Shown here: positions 36,428-45,365 of the stretch, in pieces
Layout: each line of letters starts with the position of its first letter
How positions within the stretch are numbered: position 1 is the stretch's first letter
Source: Pseudomonas capsici
Lineage (GTDB): Bacteria > Pseudomonadota > Gammaproteobacteria > Pseudomonadales > Pseudomonadaceae
DNA: 64,000 nucleotides
Assembly (NCBI RefSeq): GCF_017165765.1
Contig: NZ_JAFGZD010000009.1
Coordinates: 1 to 64,000, forward strand
Direction: 5' to 3'
Notes under the pieces: model-generated
The model's input: only the letters and a program-made list of their open reading frames with translations
What the model was told of the DNA's origin: nothing
Databases searched by the model: none
Program-made: the position numbers and the translations under genes

Positions 36428-36492
36428 CGTCGCGGGCAAGCCCCCTCCCACATGGCATGTGTTTTCCTGTGGAAGGAGCCCTGGCCGCGACG
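36428..36492. repeat. REP-like imperfect palindrome between mtnD and mtnC
   Basis: CGTCGCGGGCAAGCCCCCTC at 36428-36447 mirrors GAGCCCTGGCCGCGACG (36476-36492) around ATGGCATGTGTTTTCC. It lies in the 145-bp spacer between mtnD and mtnC and may weaken or stabilise the transcript there. Confidence 0.7.
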
Positions 36493-36530
36493 GCGGTGTT
36501 CCAGACAACAGCGTTTGTTCGTGAAAAGAA

Positions 36531-37076
36531 TCAGTCATCGAGCCGTGGAAAACGGCCGGCGATATCTTCTCCGGTGAAATTCGCTACCCAGCCTTCAGGG
36601 TTGTTGAACAGGCGAATGGCGACAAAATGCGGATTCTCGCCCATGTCGAACCAGTGGCGCGTTCCGGCGGGCACCGAGATCAGGTCGTTCTTTTCGCACA
36701 GTACGGCGTAGACGTAATCGTCGATATGCAGGGTGAACAGACCACGCCCGGCAACAAAGAAACGCACTTCGTCTTCGCCATGACGATGCTCTTCAAGAAA
36801 CTTGGCGCGCAGTTCGGCCTTTTGCGGGTGGTCGCTGTTGAGGCTGACCACATCGACGGTGATATAGCCGCGCTCGGTCATCAGCTTGTCGATCTGGGTG
36901 CGATAGGCGCTGATCACTTCTTCCTGACTGGCTCCCGGGGTGATCGGTGCAGACGCCTGCCAGCGATCGAAAGCGACGCCGTGCTCGGCCAGGGTCGAAG
37001 CGATATCTTCCAGGTGGGTCAGAACCTTGTTGGGTACTTCAGGGCTGGAAACGTGGTAAACGGACAGGCAGCTCAT
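36531..37076 (-). CDS. mtnD: Acireductone dioxygenase
   Basis: A 181-residue cupin enzyme that oxidises acireductone to 2-keto-4-methylthiobutyrate and formate with Fe2+ (or, with Ni2+, to other products). The metal ligands are seen in the family motif [19 protein letters not shown] (two His, one Glu, ~97-105) and the later [11 protein letters not shown] (third His, ~140). GAGGA precedes the ATG at 37076. It is placed between mtnB and mtnC in a minus-strand methionine-salvage group. Confidence 0.95.
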   Translation of the reverse strand: MSCLSVYHVSSPEVPNKVLTHLEDIASTLAEHGVAFDRWQASAPITPGASQEEVISAYRTQIDKLMTERGYITVDVVSLNSDHPQKAELRAKFLEEHRHGEDEVRFFVAGRGLFTLHIDDYVYAVLCEKNDLISVPAGTRHWFDMGENPHFVAIRLFNNPEGWVANFTGEDIAGRFPRLDD

Positions 37077-37154
37077 GGCGTAATTCCTCGGCTGGAAACA
37101 GGCCTCCGGCTTTTACAGGCCGTTAAGGCTGGGTTTCCTGTTAACGGTTAAAGC

Positions 37155-37769
37155 TCAACGATTCAAGACCGCACGAGTTTTCAGTTCGCACTCGAACAGA
37201 AATTCGAAGGCTTCGATCTGACGCAGCGCATCGTTCATCTTCGCTCCCCAGGTATACAGGCCGTGCCCACGGATCAGGTAACCGGCACAGTCGGGGTGAG
37301 CGTCCAGCCAAGGCTGCACCTTTGAAGCCAGACGGGCAATATCCTGATCGTTATCGAAGATCGGCACCACCACCCGGGATTCATGAGTGACCACGCCGGC
37401 AAAGGCTTTCTGCAGCTCGTAATCCTCGAACACCAGATGATCGGCATCGGTCAGCCGCGACAGGACCGTGGCATTGACCGAATGGGTATGCAGCACGGCA
37501 CCCACTTCAGGCTTGCAGCTGTAAAGCTGGGTATGCAGCAGGGTTTCGGCGGAAGGCTTCTTGCCGGGCTCCAGACTGTTGCCGGCCAGATCGGTCGCCA
37601 GAACATCGCCCATGCCCAATTGCCCCTTGTGCTTGCCGGATACCGTCAACAGTGCTTCGGTAGCGGACAGGCGTACGGAATAGTTGCTGCTGGTGGCTGG
37701 CGACCAGCCGCGTCCATACAGGAAGCGCCCGGCTTCGATGATTTCCAGGCTGAGTTGTTCGCGGGTCAT
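37155..37769 (-). CDS. mtnB: Methylthioribulose-1-phosphate dehydratase
   Basis: A 204-residue class II aldolase-fold enzyme that dehydrates 5-methylthioribulose-1-phosphate to the diketo compound used by MtnC. Zinc ligands are seen in GAVLHTHSVNATVLS (~95) and IRGHGLYTWG (~165). The start has GAGGAGGGGGC upstream and overlaps the stop of the MFS gene by four bases, which couples the two. In P. aeruginosa the same order (PA1682-PA1685, from memory) occurs. Confidence 0.95.
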   Translation of the reverse strand: MTREQLSLEIIEAGRFLYGRGWSPATSSNYSVRLSATEALLTVSGKHKGQLGMGDVLATDLAGNSLEPGKKPSAETLLHTQLYSCKPEVGAVLHTHSVNATVLSRLTDADHLVFEDYELQKAFAGVVTHESRVVVPIFDNDQDIARLASKVQPWLDAHPDCAGYLIRGHGLYTWGAKMNDALRQIEAFEFLFECELKTRAVLNR

Positions 37770-38938
37770 GCCCCCTCCTCTTTCTTTGGTGTCGCAATCA
37801 TGACGGCTGCCGCCAATGCCGCAAGGCTGGCGATGGCAAATGTCCAGAACGGCCCGAGCGCATTCCAGCTGTAACCGGAGTACAACGCTCCCAGCGCGCC
37901 GCCCACTCCGGACAAGGCGGCATACAACGCCTGCCCCTGACCTTGCTGGCGGGAACCGAAGCTACGTTGCACGAAATGGATGGCAGCCGCGTGAAAACTG
38001 CCGAAAGTCGCCGCATGCATGAGCTGGATAACCAGCAGCGCCAGCAGATGATCGGCAAAACTCCCCAGCAGCAACCAGCGCAGCGAAGCCAGCAGAAAAC
38101 TCGCCATCAAGACCTGACGCACGGAAAAACGCTGCAGTATCCGGCTCATGCCCATGAACATCAGGACTTCAGCCACGACGCCGACGGCCCAGAGCATGCC
38201 GATCACACCGCGACTGTAACCCAACTGCTCCAGATGCAGGGTCAGGAAGGTGTAATACGGCCCATGACTGAGTTGCATCAAGGCGACACAGATATAGAAG
38301 ACCAGCACGCTTGGACGAGTCAGTTGCCTGAGAAAGCCGCCCGCATCCAGGGGCTGTGCCGAAACCCGCGGCTGTGCATTGGGCACCCACCAGCTGCTGA
38401 GTGCGATACCGGCCATGATGATCAGCAACATCTGGGGAAACAGGTCCAGACTGAAACGCTCGAACACCTCCCCAAGCGCTACCACTGCCAGGATGAAACC
38501 GATCGACCCCCAGACCCGGATCTGGCTGTAGCGCGAAGGCTGGTCGTGCAGATGCGCCAGGGTAATGACTTCAAATTGCGGCAGGATGGCATGCCAGAAG
38601 AAGGAATACAGCACCATGACCATGGCCAGCCAGGCGTAGCTCTTGTCGACCAGAATCAACGAGAACGCCAGCAAGGTACAGATCGCCCCAAGGCGCACGA
38701 TCAACAACCGCTGCCCCGTATGATCGCCCAGCCAGCCCCACAGATTGGGGGCGATGCAGCGGGTCAGCATCGGGATGGCGACCAGTTCGCCAATTCGCGC
38801 ACTGGAAAACCCCAGATGATGGAAATACAGCGACAGAAAGGGCGCGGCCGAACCCAGCAAGGCAAAGTAGAAAATGTAGAAACCCGACAGCCGCCAATAA
38901 GGAAGCTGCCGGGCAGGCAGTGGCGCCACGTCACTCAT
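37766..38938 (-). CDS. MFS transporter (HcaT/MFS_1-like)
   Basis: A 390-residue, 12-helix major-facilitator protein. It has a short cytoplasmic N terminus (MSDVAPLPARQLPYWRL), the loop motif GDHTGQRLLIVRLGA between TM2 and TM3, and WHAILPQFEVITLAHL in TM4, features of the sugar/phenylpropionate-symporter-like subgroup. Its gene overlaps mtnB by four bases and lies 31 bp downstream of aroC. This suggests transport of a methylthioadenosine-derived compound, but the substrate is an inference only. It could also be a general efflux pump. Confidence 0.88.
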   Translation of the reverse strand: MSDVAPLPARQLPYWRLSGFYIFYFALLGSAAPFLSLYFHHLGFSSARIGELVAIPMLTRCIAPNLWGWLGDHTGQRLLIVRLGAICTLLAFSLILVDKSYAWLAMVMVLYSFFWHAILPQFEVITLAHLHDQPSRYSQIRVWGSIGFILAVVALGEVFERFSLDLFPQMLLIIMAGIALSSWWVPNAQPRVSAQPLDAGGFLRQLTRPSVLVFYICVALMQLSHGPYYTFLTLHLEQLGYSRGVIGMLWAVGVVAEVLMFMGMSRILQRFSVRQVLMASFLLASLRWLLLGSFADHLLALLVIQLMHAATFGSFHAAAIHFVQRSFGSRQQGQGQALYAALSGVGGALGALYSGYSWNALGPFWTFAIASLAALAAAVMIATPKKEEGA

Positions 38939-38969
38939 CCGCGATCAATGACCGCAGCGGCACCGCTCA

Positions 38970-40061
38970 TCAGAGTTGGCCCAATACAGGCGTATCGACG
39001 TTGACGTCGGCGTTTTGTCCGCGATGACGCAACAGATGATCCAGCAGGACGATAGCCATCATCGCTTCGGCGATAGGCGTGGCACGAATGCCGACGCAAG
39101 GGTCATGGCGGCCCTTGGTGATGAGCTCCACCGGATTGCCATCGATATCGATGGAACGGCCCGGCGTGGTGATGCTGGAAGTCGGCTTGAGCGCCAGATG
39201 CGTAATGATCGGCTGTCCGGAAGAAATGCCACCCAGAATGCCGCCCGCCTGATTGGACAGGAAGCCTTCGGGCGTCAGTTCGTCGCGATGTTCGGTACCG
39301 CGCTGGGCCACACAGTCGAAACCGGCACCGATTTCCACGCCCTTGACGGCATTGATGCTCATCAGCGCATGGGCCAGTTCGGCGTCCAGACGGTCGAAGA
39401 TCGGTTCGCCCAGGCCCGGTTTCACGCCTTCGGCTACCACGGTGATTTTGGCACCGACCGAATCCTGGTCGCGACGCAGCTGGTCCATGTAGGCTTCCAG
39501 CTCCGGCACCTTGTCCGGGTCCGGGCAGAAAAAGGCGTTCTGCTCGACCGAATCCCAGGTCTTGAACGGAATCTGGATCGGGCCAAGCTGGCTCATGTAG
39601 CCACGAATGACGATGCCCTGGGTCGCCAGATACTTCTTGGCAATGGCACCGGCTGCCACGCGCATGGCGGTTTCACGCGCCGAACTGCGTCCGCCGCCGC
39701 GATAGTCGCGGATACCGTACTTGTGATGGTAGGTGTAGTCGGCATGGGCCGGACGAAACAGATCCTTGATCGCCGAGTAGTCCTTGGACTTCTGATCGGT
39801 ATTGCGGATCAGCAGGCCGATGGACGCGCCTGTGGTCTTGCCTTCGAACACGCCGGAGAGGATTTCCACCTCGTCGGCTTCCTGACGCTGGGTCGTGTGG
39901 CGACTGGTACCGGGCTTGCGGCGGTCCAGATCACGCTGCAGGTCTTCCAGGGACAGCTCGAACCCCGGCGGGCAGCCGTCGACGATAGCGACCAACGCCG
40001 GACCATGGCTTTCGCCGGCGGTGGTGACAGTGAACAGCTTGCCGAAAGTGTTGCCGGACAT
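38970..40061 (-). CDS. aroC: Chorismate synthase
   Basis: A 363-residue FMN-dependent enzyme making chorismate from 5-enolpyruvylshikimate-3-phosphate. The opening [20 protein letters not shown] and the three family signatures are seen: [37 protein letters not shown] (~125) and [19 protein letters not shown] (~320). The start carries GGAG eight bases upstream. It is the most upstream gene of a minus-strand run with the MFS and mtn genes, and is housekeeping in kind. Confidence 0.96.
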   Translation of the reverse strand: MSGNTFGKLFTVTTAGESHGPALVAIVDGCPPGFELSLEDLQRDLDRRKPGTSRHTTQRQEADEVEILSGVFEGKTTGASIGLLIRNTDQKSKDYSAIKDLFRPAHADYTYHHKYGIRDYRGGGRSSARETAMRVAAGAIAKKYLATQGIVIRGYMSQLGPIQIPFKTWDSVEQNAFFCPDPDKVPELEAYMDQLRRDQDSVGAKITVVAEGVKPGLGEPIFDRLDAELAHALMSINAVKGVEIGAGFDCVAQRGTEHRDELTPEGFLSNQAGGILGGISSGQPIITHLALKPTSSITTPGRSIDIDGNPVELITKGRHDPCVGIRATPIAEAMMAIVLLDHLLRHRGQNADVNVDTPVLGQL

Positions 40062-40204
40062 GCGGGCGCTCCGAGAAATCAGCCAAAAAACCAGATCGAA
40101 TCAATCAAGCGCGCCAGTATACGCAGGCTGAACGCGCAGTTCATCCTCGAACCTTATGCAACGGCGCGCGTCAAAGCGAAACCTGAACCAATGATGGCCT
40201 TACG

Positions 40205-41200
40205 ATGCTACCTGGCATTCCCCCGATTCGCCCCCTGCACGCCCTGCGCATGCTGCTCCTGACCCTGTGCATGCTGGCCGGAGTAGCCAACGCCGCATCC
40301 CCCGCCATCGTGCAGCGCCCGATCAGCGTCGATACGAACAACGGAAAACTGTTCGGCACCCTTCTGCTGCCGCAATCCACCAAACCCGTGCCGGTGGTGC
40401 TGATCATTGCCGGTTCCGGTCCGACCGACCGCGACGGTAACAACCCCGAAGGCGGACGCAACGACAGCATGAAGCGACTGGCCGTGATCCTGGCCAAGAA
40501 CAATATTGCCAGCGTGCGGTACGACAAGCGTGGCGTCGCGGCCAGCAAGGCCGCAACCCCGGATGAACGCGACCTGAGCGTCGAAGGCTATGTCGCCGAT
40601 GTCCAGGCCTGGGCACAGAAACTCAAGGCCAACCCGCGTCTTGGCCCGTTGATTCTGCTGGGCCACAGCGAAGGTGCACTGGTCGCGTCGCTGGCGGCCG
40701 AAAAGGCAGGCGCCCGTGCCGTGATTTCCGTCGCGGGCACAGGTCGCCCTGTGGATCAGGTGCTGCGTGAGCAGTTTCGCGAGCGCCTGCCGCCAGAGCT
40801 TTTGCAACGCAGCAACCAGTTGCTTGACGAACTCAAGGCCGGCAAGACCGACGACAAGGTGCCCGCAGATCTGGAAGTCGTGTTCCGGCCCAGTGTGCAG
40901 CCTTATCTGATCTCGCTGTTCCGTCAGGACCCGGCCGCCGCTTTCGGCAAGTTGCAGATACCGGCGCTGATCATTCAGGGGCGCAACGATATCCAGGTCA
41001 GTGTCGATGATGCCCTGCTCCTGAAAAAAGCCCGGCCCGATGCAGAACTGGCCCTGATCGACGGAATGAATCACGTATTGCGCATCGTACCCGACGATCT
41101 GGAGAAGCAACTGCAATCCTACAGAACCCCGACCCTGCCCTTGGCGAGCGAGCTTTCAGCGCACATCCTGCGCTTTATCGGTGCGTTACCGGCAGGTTGA
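40205..41200 (+). CDS. Secreted alpha/beta hydrolase
   Basis: A 331-residue alpha/beta-hydrolase-fold protein with an N-terminal signal peptide (LHALRMLLLTLCMLAGVANA). The nucleophile elbow is GHSEGALVA (Ser ~157), with an oxyanion-side VLIIAGSGPTDRDGNN and the late GRNDIQV and GMNHVLRI supplying Asp and His. It resembles proteins annotated alpha/beta fold hydrolase near aroC in P. aeruginosa (PA1680 from memory). The substrate is unknown, perhaps an ester or peptide in the periplasm. It is divergent from aroC, and an internal ATG at 40250 is an alternative start. Confidence 0.88.
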   Translation: MLPGIPPIRPLHALRMLLLTLCMLAGVANAASPAIVQRPISVDTNNGKLFGTLLLPQSTKPVPVVLIIAGSGPTDRDGNNPEGGRNDSMKRLAVILAKNNIASVRYDKRGVAASKAATPDERDLSVEGYVADVQAWAQKLKANPRLGPLILLGHSEGALVASLAAEKAGARAVISVAGTGRPVDQVLREQFRERLPPELLQRSNQLLDELKAGKTDDKVPADLEVVFRPSVQPYLISLFRQDPAAAFGKLQIPALIIQGRNDIQVSVDDALLLKKARPDAELALIDGMNHVLRIVPDDLEKQLQSYRTPTLPLASELSAHILRFIGALPAG

Positions 41201-41315
41201 ACGAAAGATTTGACGTCAACAAAACCACCTGCCCCTTCAGACCTGGGAAAACCTGCCGATAGGGGTGTGCTGGCATTGTGTTTGCTGCACAAGGCCATGG
41301 ACAGGATCATTGTGA

Positions 41316-42116
41316 ATGACTGATACAAATACCGTGACCGAAAAAGCCGAAGCCACCGAAAAGCCGGAAGCCGAGGCGCTGCCGCCCCAACCCTGGGAAG
41401 ACGTGGTGCCCGAGAGCTTTCAGATGCTTCGCCTTTCACCGTTGCCGACCGACCGTGCAACCGGCGGACGACCGCTGCGCTTCGTGCAGTTCGGCCGTGC
41501 CGAGCGCCACAGCAAGGAACTGAGCCTGCTGCGCATCAATATCCAGTTGCCGGGTCAGCGGGTGCGCAGGGAACAGAACAATCTGGATATCTGGGTCGAT
41601 CATCAGAAGCATATGGTGCGCTTCGGCCCGGAGTCGGGGTTGCAGATTGAACCCTGGAACCGTGGTCTTGGACGCTTTCTGATTGCCCACGCGGTTCACT
41701 GGGCGCAAAAGAAGTGGTCATCCTACAAGATCGAAGGCGTTCCGCTGGCAAGCAAGGACGGCCTGAACGAAGACACCCGCCTGCGCCGCGATCACTTCCT
41801 GCGCACCCTGGGCTTCGAAGTTATCTATGCCGATGCGCAGCATATGAAGGGCAGCATCAAGGATGTTCATGTCGGCAACCTGCACAGCACCTGGAACAAT
41901 GACAAGGTGCAGATCATCGAAATCCTCGAAGCGTCGCAGATGCTGGAAAAGGCCGAGAAGAATCTGAATGAGCAGGAAGTCGTGATTCGTGCCCATGAAG
42001 ACCGGGTGAGCAAGTACAAGCGCGAAGACAGCAGCCTGCGCTTTACCATCGCCTGTCTGGTGACGTTTGCAGTGTTTCAGGCGGGACTTCTGATCTGGAT
42101 TGCGACCCACCGCTAG
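41316..42116 (+). CDS. Conserved hypothetical membrane-anchored protein
   Basis: A 266-residue protein with a Glu/Ala/Pro-rich disordered N terminus (~1-25) and a soluble alpha/beta core that includes NRGLGRFLIAHAVHWAQKKW, a GNAT-like helix. A predicted coiled coil (ASQMLEKAEKNLNEQEVV and the following IRAHEDRVSKYKRED, ~195-235) and one C-terminal membrane helix (FTIACLVTFAVFQAGLLIWI) follow. The order suggests a cytoplasmic domain tethered to the inner membrane by its tail. I do not recognise a named family. It corresponds by position to PA1679 as I recall it. AGGA precedes the ATG. Confidence 0.82.
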   Translation: MTDTNTVTEKAEATEKPEAEALPPQPWEDVVPESFQMLRLSPLPTDRATGGRPLRFVQFGRAERHSKELSLLRINIQLPGQRVRREQNNLDIWVDHQKHMVRFGPESGLQIEPWNRGLGRFLIAHAVHWAQKKWSSYKIEGVPLASKDGLNEDTRLRRDHFLRTLGFEVIYADAQHMKGSIKDVHVGNLHSTWNNDKVQIIEILEASQMLEKAEKNLNEQEVVIRAHEDRVSKYKREDSSLRFTIACLVTFAVFQAGLLIWIATHR

Positions 42117-42123
42117 GTTTGAA

Positions 42124-42144
42124 GGCGGGGCGTAAAGCCCCGCC
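42124..42144. terminator. Bidirectional hairpin between convergent genes
   Basis: A perfect GGCGGGGC / GCCCCGCC stem with a GTAAA loop lies between the hypothetical membrane protein gene and prmB. There is no T tract on either side. Confidence 0.65.
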
Positions 42145-42153
42145 GATGCAGCT

Positions 42154-43062
42154 TTACATCCTCGAATCAAACAGCGCCTGATGTTCGCGGCACTGTTCGG
42201 CAGTCAGCATGAACACCCCATGCCCGCCGCGCTGGAAGTCCAGCCAGGCGAAATCCACTTCCGGATACAGCGCCTGGACATGCACCTGGCTGTTGCCCAC
42301 TTCGACAATCAGCAAGCCTTTTTCGGTCAGGTGATCGGCCGCCTGGCTCAGCATGCGGCGCACCAGATTCAGACCGTCGCTGCCACAGGCCAGTGCCAGT
42401 TCCGGCTCATGCTGGTATTCATCGGGCATGTCGGCAAAATCTTCGGCATCGACATACGGCGGGTTGGACACGATCAGGTCGAAGCGCTGCCCCGGCAGAC
42501 CGTCGAAACCATCGCCCTGCACGGTATAGACACGCTCTTCCATGCCATGCCGCTCGATATTCTGGTTGGCCACTTCAAGAGCATCGAACGACAGGTCGGC
42601 CAACACCACTTCGGCCTCAGGGAATTCGTCGGCACAGGCAATGCCAATGCAGCCGGAGCCGGTGCACAGGTCCAGAATGCGAGCAGGTTCGCTGGCCAGC
42701 CAGGGCGCAAAGCGGTCTTCGATCAACTCGGCAATCGGTGAACGTGGAATCAGCACGCGGTCGTCGACAATGAACGACATGCCACAGAACCAGGCTTCTC
42801 CCAGCAGATAGGGCGTCGGAACACGATCATCGATACGGCGCTTGATCAGGCGCTGCAACTCGGAGATTTCATCGACTTCCAGACGGCAATCCAGATAGCT
42901 GTCGGCAATTTCCCAGGGCAGGTGCAAGGCACCGAGCACCAGTTGCCGCGCTTCATCCCAGGCGTTGTCGGTGCCATGCCCGAAAAACACATCTTCCTCG
43001 TGAAAGCGGCTGACGGCCCAACGGATATGGTCACGCACGGTGCGCAAACGAGAAGTGATCAT
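42154..43062 (-). CDS. prmB: 50S ribosomal protein L3 N5-glutamine methyltransferase
   Basis: A 302-residue SAM-dependent methyltransferase that methylates a glutamine of ribosomal protein L3. The N-terminal helical domain is followed by the SAM fold [20 protein letters not shown] (~135) and the hallmark NPPY motif ([14 protein letters not shown], ~205). The PrmB-type feature is the long helical N terminus, and the match to PrmB rather than PrmC is by family impression. AGGAG is placed seven bases before the ATG at 43062; the upstream open frame is unlikely to be translated. Confidence 0.92.
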   Translation of the reverse strand: MITSRLRTVRDHIRWAVSRFHEEDVFFGHGTDNAWDEARQLVLGALHLPWEIADSYLDCRLEVDEISELQRLIKRRIDDRVPTPYLLGEAWFCGMSFIVDDRVLIPRSPIAELIEDRFAPWLASEPARILDLCTGSGCIGIACADEFPEAEVVLADLSFDALEVANQNIERHGMEERVYTVQGDGFDGLPGQRFDLIVSNPPYVDAEDFADMPDEYQHEPELALACGSDGLNLVRRMLSQAADHLTEKGLLIVEVGNSQVHVQALYPEVDFAWLDFQRGGHGVFMLTAEQCREHQALFDSRM

Positions 43063-43261
43063 GGACAAGCTCCTGGGAAACGATCTGGCAGACCCGGAAG
43101 TGTCCATCATTAGCCGACCTTCATCAAGGCAAACCGCCATCCCGCGCTGCGACAAGATGCCCTGCAGCCCAACAAAACCGGGGCCTGCGATTGTTGAGAT
43201 TCACAGAATCGCTCAGCCAGAGGAGAATGTCACAAAAGCCCCACTCGAAGGAGCCCTCTGG

Positions 43262-43852
43262 ATGTCATCTTTAAAGACCATGTTTCAACTCAGCGGCCGT
43301 GTTCATGCACCGGCCAATCTGAGCAATGCCACGCTGATTATCATCGACGCCCAGAAAGAGTACCTCAGCGGTCCTCTGGCCCTGACCGGCATCCATGAAG
43401 CACTGGACAACATCGGCCAACTGGTGGCAAAAGCCCGCGCCGTGAAATGCCCCATCGTGCATGTGCGCCACCTCGGTACGGTGGGCGGCCTGTTCGATCC
43501 GCAAGGCGAGCGCGGCCAACTGGTCCCGGAACTGGTTCCCCAGGGCGACGAACATCTGGTCGAGAAACGCCTGCCCAACGCTTTCAACGGCACCGGCCTG
43601 CATGAACTGCTGCAGAGCCTGGGTCATCTGGACCTGATCATCTGCGGCTTCATGAGCCATTCGAGTATCAGCACCACCGTGCGTGCGACCAAGGATTATG
43701 GCTATCGCTGCACCCTGGTGGACGATGCCTGCGCCACCCGAAACCTGCCCGGCCCCAATGGCGACGTCAGCGCCCATGACGTACATCGCACGGAAATGGC
43801 GATCATGGCAGACAACTTCGCCACTCTGGCGTTGACCAAAGACCTGATCTGA
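43262..43852 (+). CDS. Isochorismatase-fold hydrolase with Cys-to-Ser change
   Basis: A 196-residue cysteine-hydrolase (isochorismatase) fold protein. Two of the triad residues are present, Asp29 in LIIIDAQKEYL and Lys102 in EKRLPNAFNGT. The nucleophile position, usually Cys in GFMSHMCVSTT, is Ser135 here (GFMSHSSISTT, codon AGT at 43664-43666; a single base away from TGT). Classic isochorismatases also lack this Cys, whereas most amide-hydrolysing members have it, so this protein may be inactive or of the Cys-less type. The start at 43262 has GGAG eight bases upstream. It is divergent from prmB. Confidence 0.85.
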   Translation: MSSLKTMFQLSGRVHAPANLSNATLIIIDAQKEYLSGPLALTGIHEALDNIGQLVAKARAVKCPIVHVRHLGTVGGLFDPQGERGQLVPELVPQGDEHLVEKRLPNAFNGTGLHELLQSLGHLDLIICGFMSHSSISTTVRATKDYGYRCTLVDDACATRNLPGPNGDVSAHDVHRTEMAIMADNFATLALTKDLI

Positions 43853-43988
43853 ACCACAGACGGCCTGCGTGGTTGTGTGAAGCGCCTCACATAACCGCCC
43901 ATCCCTTTCATCGCCCCTCTCTCGCCGCAACGGGGAACAACACCCCGTCATCCGGGTCATAGCGCCGATAACCACTGAGGAAATCGGC

Positions 43989-44309
43989 ATGAAAATATCC
44001 GACGGTTTCGATGCCCGCCGTTTGCGCCCCAGAGCACCGGGCAATTGGCGCATTCGCTTCGGCACTGCGATTTCCACCTTGCTGGTCACTCTGGGCGTGT
44101 TGCTGATAATGGCAGGCGCCTCCGGCCTGATCGGTCACCCTCAGGCACTGGGCGATCTGGATGCCACACCTGCCGGTGCTGCGGTAATTGCCGGCCTGGG
44201 GCTGGTGGTGCTGTATCTGGGCATCGGGTTATGGCGAGTCTGCCGCCGACGCCAGCGCCGGGCGAAAGGCTTGAGCCTGTCTGCGCACTTGATGAAAAAA
44301 CACGACTGA
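43989..44309 (+). CDS. Conserved hypothetical two-span membrane protein
   Basis: A 106-residue protein with a basic N terminus (FDARRLRPRAPGNWRIRF), two membrane helices (ISTLLVTLGVLLIMAGASGL and AAVIAGLGLVVLYLGIGLW) joined by a short periplasmic loop, and a strongly basic C terminus (RRRQRRAKG). GAGGA precedes the ATG. It lies 46 bp before the Smr gene on the same strand, so the two are probably cotranscribed. No function can be named. Confidence 0.75.
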   Translation: MKISDGFDARRLRPRAPGNWRIRFGTAISTLLVTLGVLLIMAGASGLIGHPQALGDLDATPAGAAVIAGLGLVVLYLGIGLWRVCRRRQRRAKGLSLSAHLMKKHD

Positions 44310-44354
44310 CGTGCCGCCCGGCAGGGTTAAACTGGCGTCCTTAGCGGAGGCCCC

Positions 44355-44912
44355 ATGCAAGACGACGATTTTTCCCTGTTCAGAAACGAGACACGTGGCG
44401 TCAAGCCCCTCAAACACGAACACGCCGATGTCGGCAAACCCAGGACCGACCGCAAACTGCTGGCAAAACTGCGCCAGTCGGCCACGATACGTACCGATTC
44501 GGTCACGGTCGACGGACTGTCCGATCAATTCGTGATCGATGTCGGTCCGGAGGATTTATTGAACTGGGCTCGCGACGGGGTGCAGGAAGGCCAGATGCGC
44601 AAGCTCAAGCTGGGCCAGATCAGTTTTGCAGGCAGCCTGGACCTGCACGGCATGACTGTGGAAGTGGCCAGGGAAACCCTCTGGGAGTTTCTCGCCGAAG
44701 CCACGAAGCTGGAAATCCGTTGCGTGCGCGTCACTCACGGCAAGGCTGTGCGCCTCGATGGCAAGCGCCCGATGATCAAGAGCCACGTCAACACCTGGCT
44801 GCGTCAACACCCGCAAGTGCTGGGCTTCTGCTCATGCCAGGCAAAGCATGGCGGCGCGGGTGCGGTTTACGTCATGCTCAAGCGCACCATGATGGAAGGT
44901 CGCGACGAATAA
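44355..44912 (+). CDS. Smr-domain DNA endonuclease-like protein
   Basis: A 185-residue protein with a C-terminal Smr domain, the small MutS-related nuclease module. The DLHGMTVEVARETLWEF (~100) and CVRVTHGKA (~128) motifs, with the HGxT and HG pairs, are intact, as is the late KHGGAGAVYVMLKR. The N-terminal 90 residues are charged and probably flexible. Family members nick branched DNA or bind RNA, and which activity applies here is open. GGAGG lies five bases before the ATG. Confidence 0.9.
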   Translation: MQDDDFSLFRNETRGVKPLKHEHADVGKPRTDRKLLAKLRQSATIRTDSVTVDGLSDQFVIDVGPEDLLNWARDGVQEGQMRKLKLGQISFAGSLDLHGMTVEVARETLWEFLAEATKLEIRCVRVTHGKAVRLDGKRPMIKSHVNTWLRQHPQVLGFCSCQAKHGGAGAVYVMLKRTMMEGRDE

Positions 44913-44918
44913 GGGTTG

Positions 44919-44942
44919 CCGGGCAGCCCTGTCGCTGCCCGG
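44919..44942. terminator. Hairpin between Smr and lipoprotein genes
   Basis: CCGGGCAG / CTGCCCGG arms with an 8-base loop lie in the 40-bp convergent gap. No T tract is seen, but the position fits termination in both directions. Confidence 0.6.
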
Positions 44943-44952
44943 AACCGGATCA

Positions 44953-45132
44953 TCAACGAGGGCCGCCACCCGGGCCAAAGCCTGGACCACCCGGCCCACC
45001 GGGGCCGCCGCCCTGATGATGCCCGCCCCCACCGCCGCCATGGCCACCAGGGCCGGGCCAGAACGGCCAGCAGCCCGAAACCGAAGCCAGAACGACGATC
45101 ACCGTCGCTATTTTTGCTACTCGACTCAACAT
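44953..45132 (-). CDS. Small Gly/Pro-rich predicted lipoprotein
   Basis: A 59-residue peptide absent from length-filtered predictions. It begins MLSRVAKIATVIVVLASVSG and the next residue is Cys21, so a lipobox (V-S-G-C) and a signal peptide are present. The mature part starts CWPFWPGPGG and is almost wholly Gly, Pro and His, including a run of Gly with HHQ. It should be anchored in the outer or inner membrane by lipid. The codons are used regularly. A large overlapping minus-strand frame (44867-45349) is a shadow of it. It lies upstream of folE and divergent from it. Confidence 0.65.
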   Translation of the reverse strand: MLSRVAKIATVIVVLASVSGCWPFWPGPGGHGGGGGGHHQGGGPGGPGGPGFGPGGGPR

Positions 45133-45365
45133 CCGGATTTACTCTCTCAGAACGCAGGGATTGACTACTGCTGCTTCTGACAGCACACAACCGGGGAAGT
45201 GGGTAGCAATCGGGTAGCCAAAGCGTAAGAAAAACGTTACAAACAGACTTCACGTGCCGATTTGCGCAGCGGCCATACACCTGCCCGCACGTGTAAGTTA
45301 TCATGTGCGACTTTGGCGAGGGCCGTGCCTTCGCGTTATCGAAACCCACACGGAAACACAGTCCT

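Noticed and set aside
44867..45349. 160-residue minus-strand frame
   Set aside because: Shadow in another frame of the small Gly-rich lipoprotein gene and the Smr 3' end.
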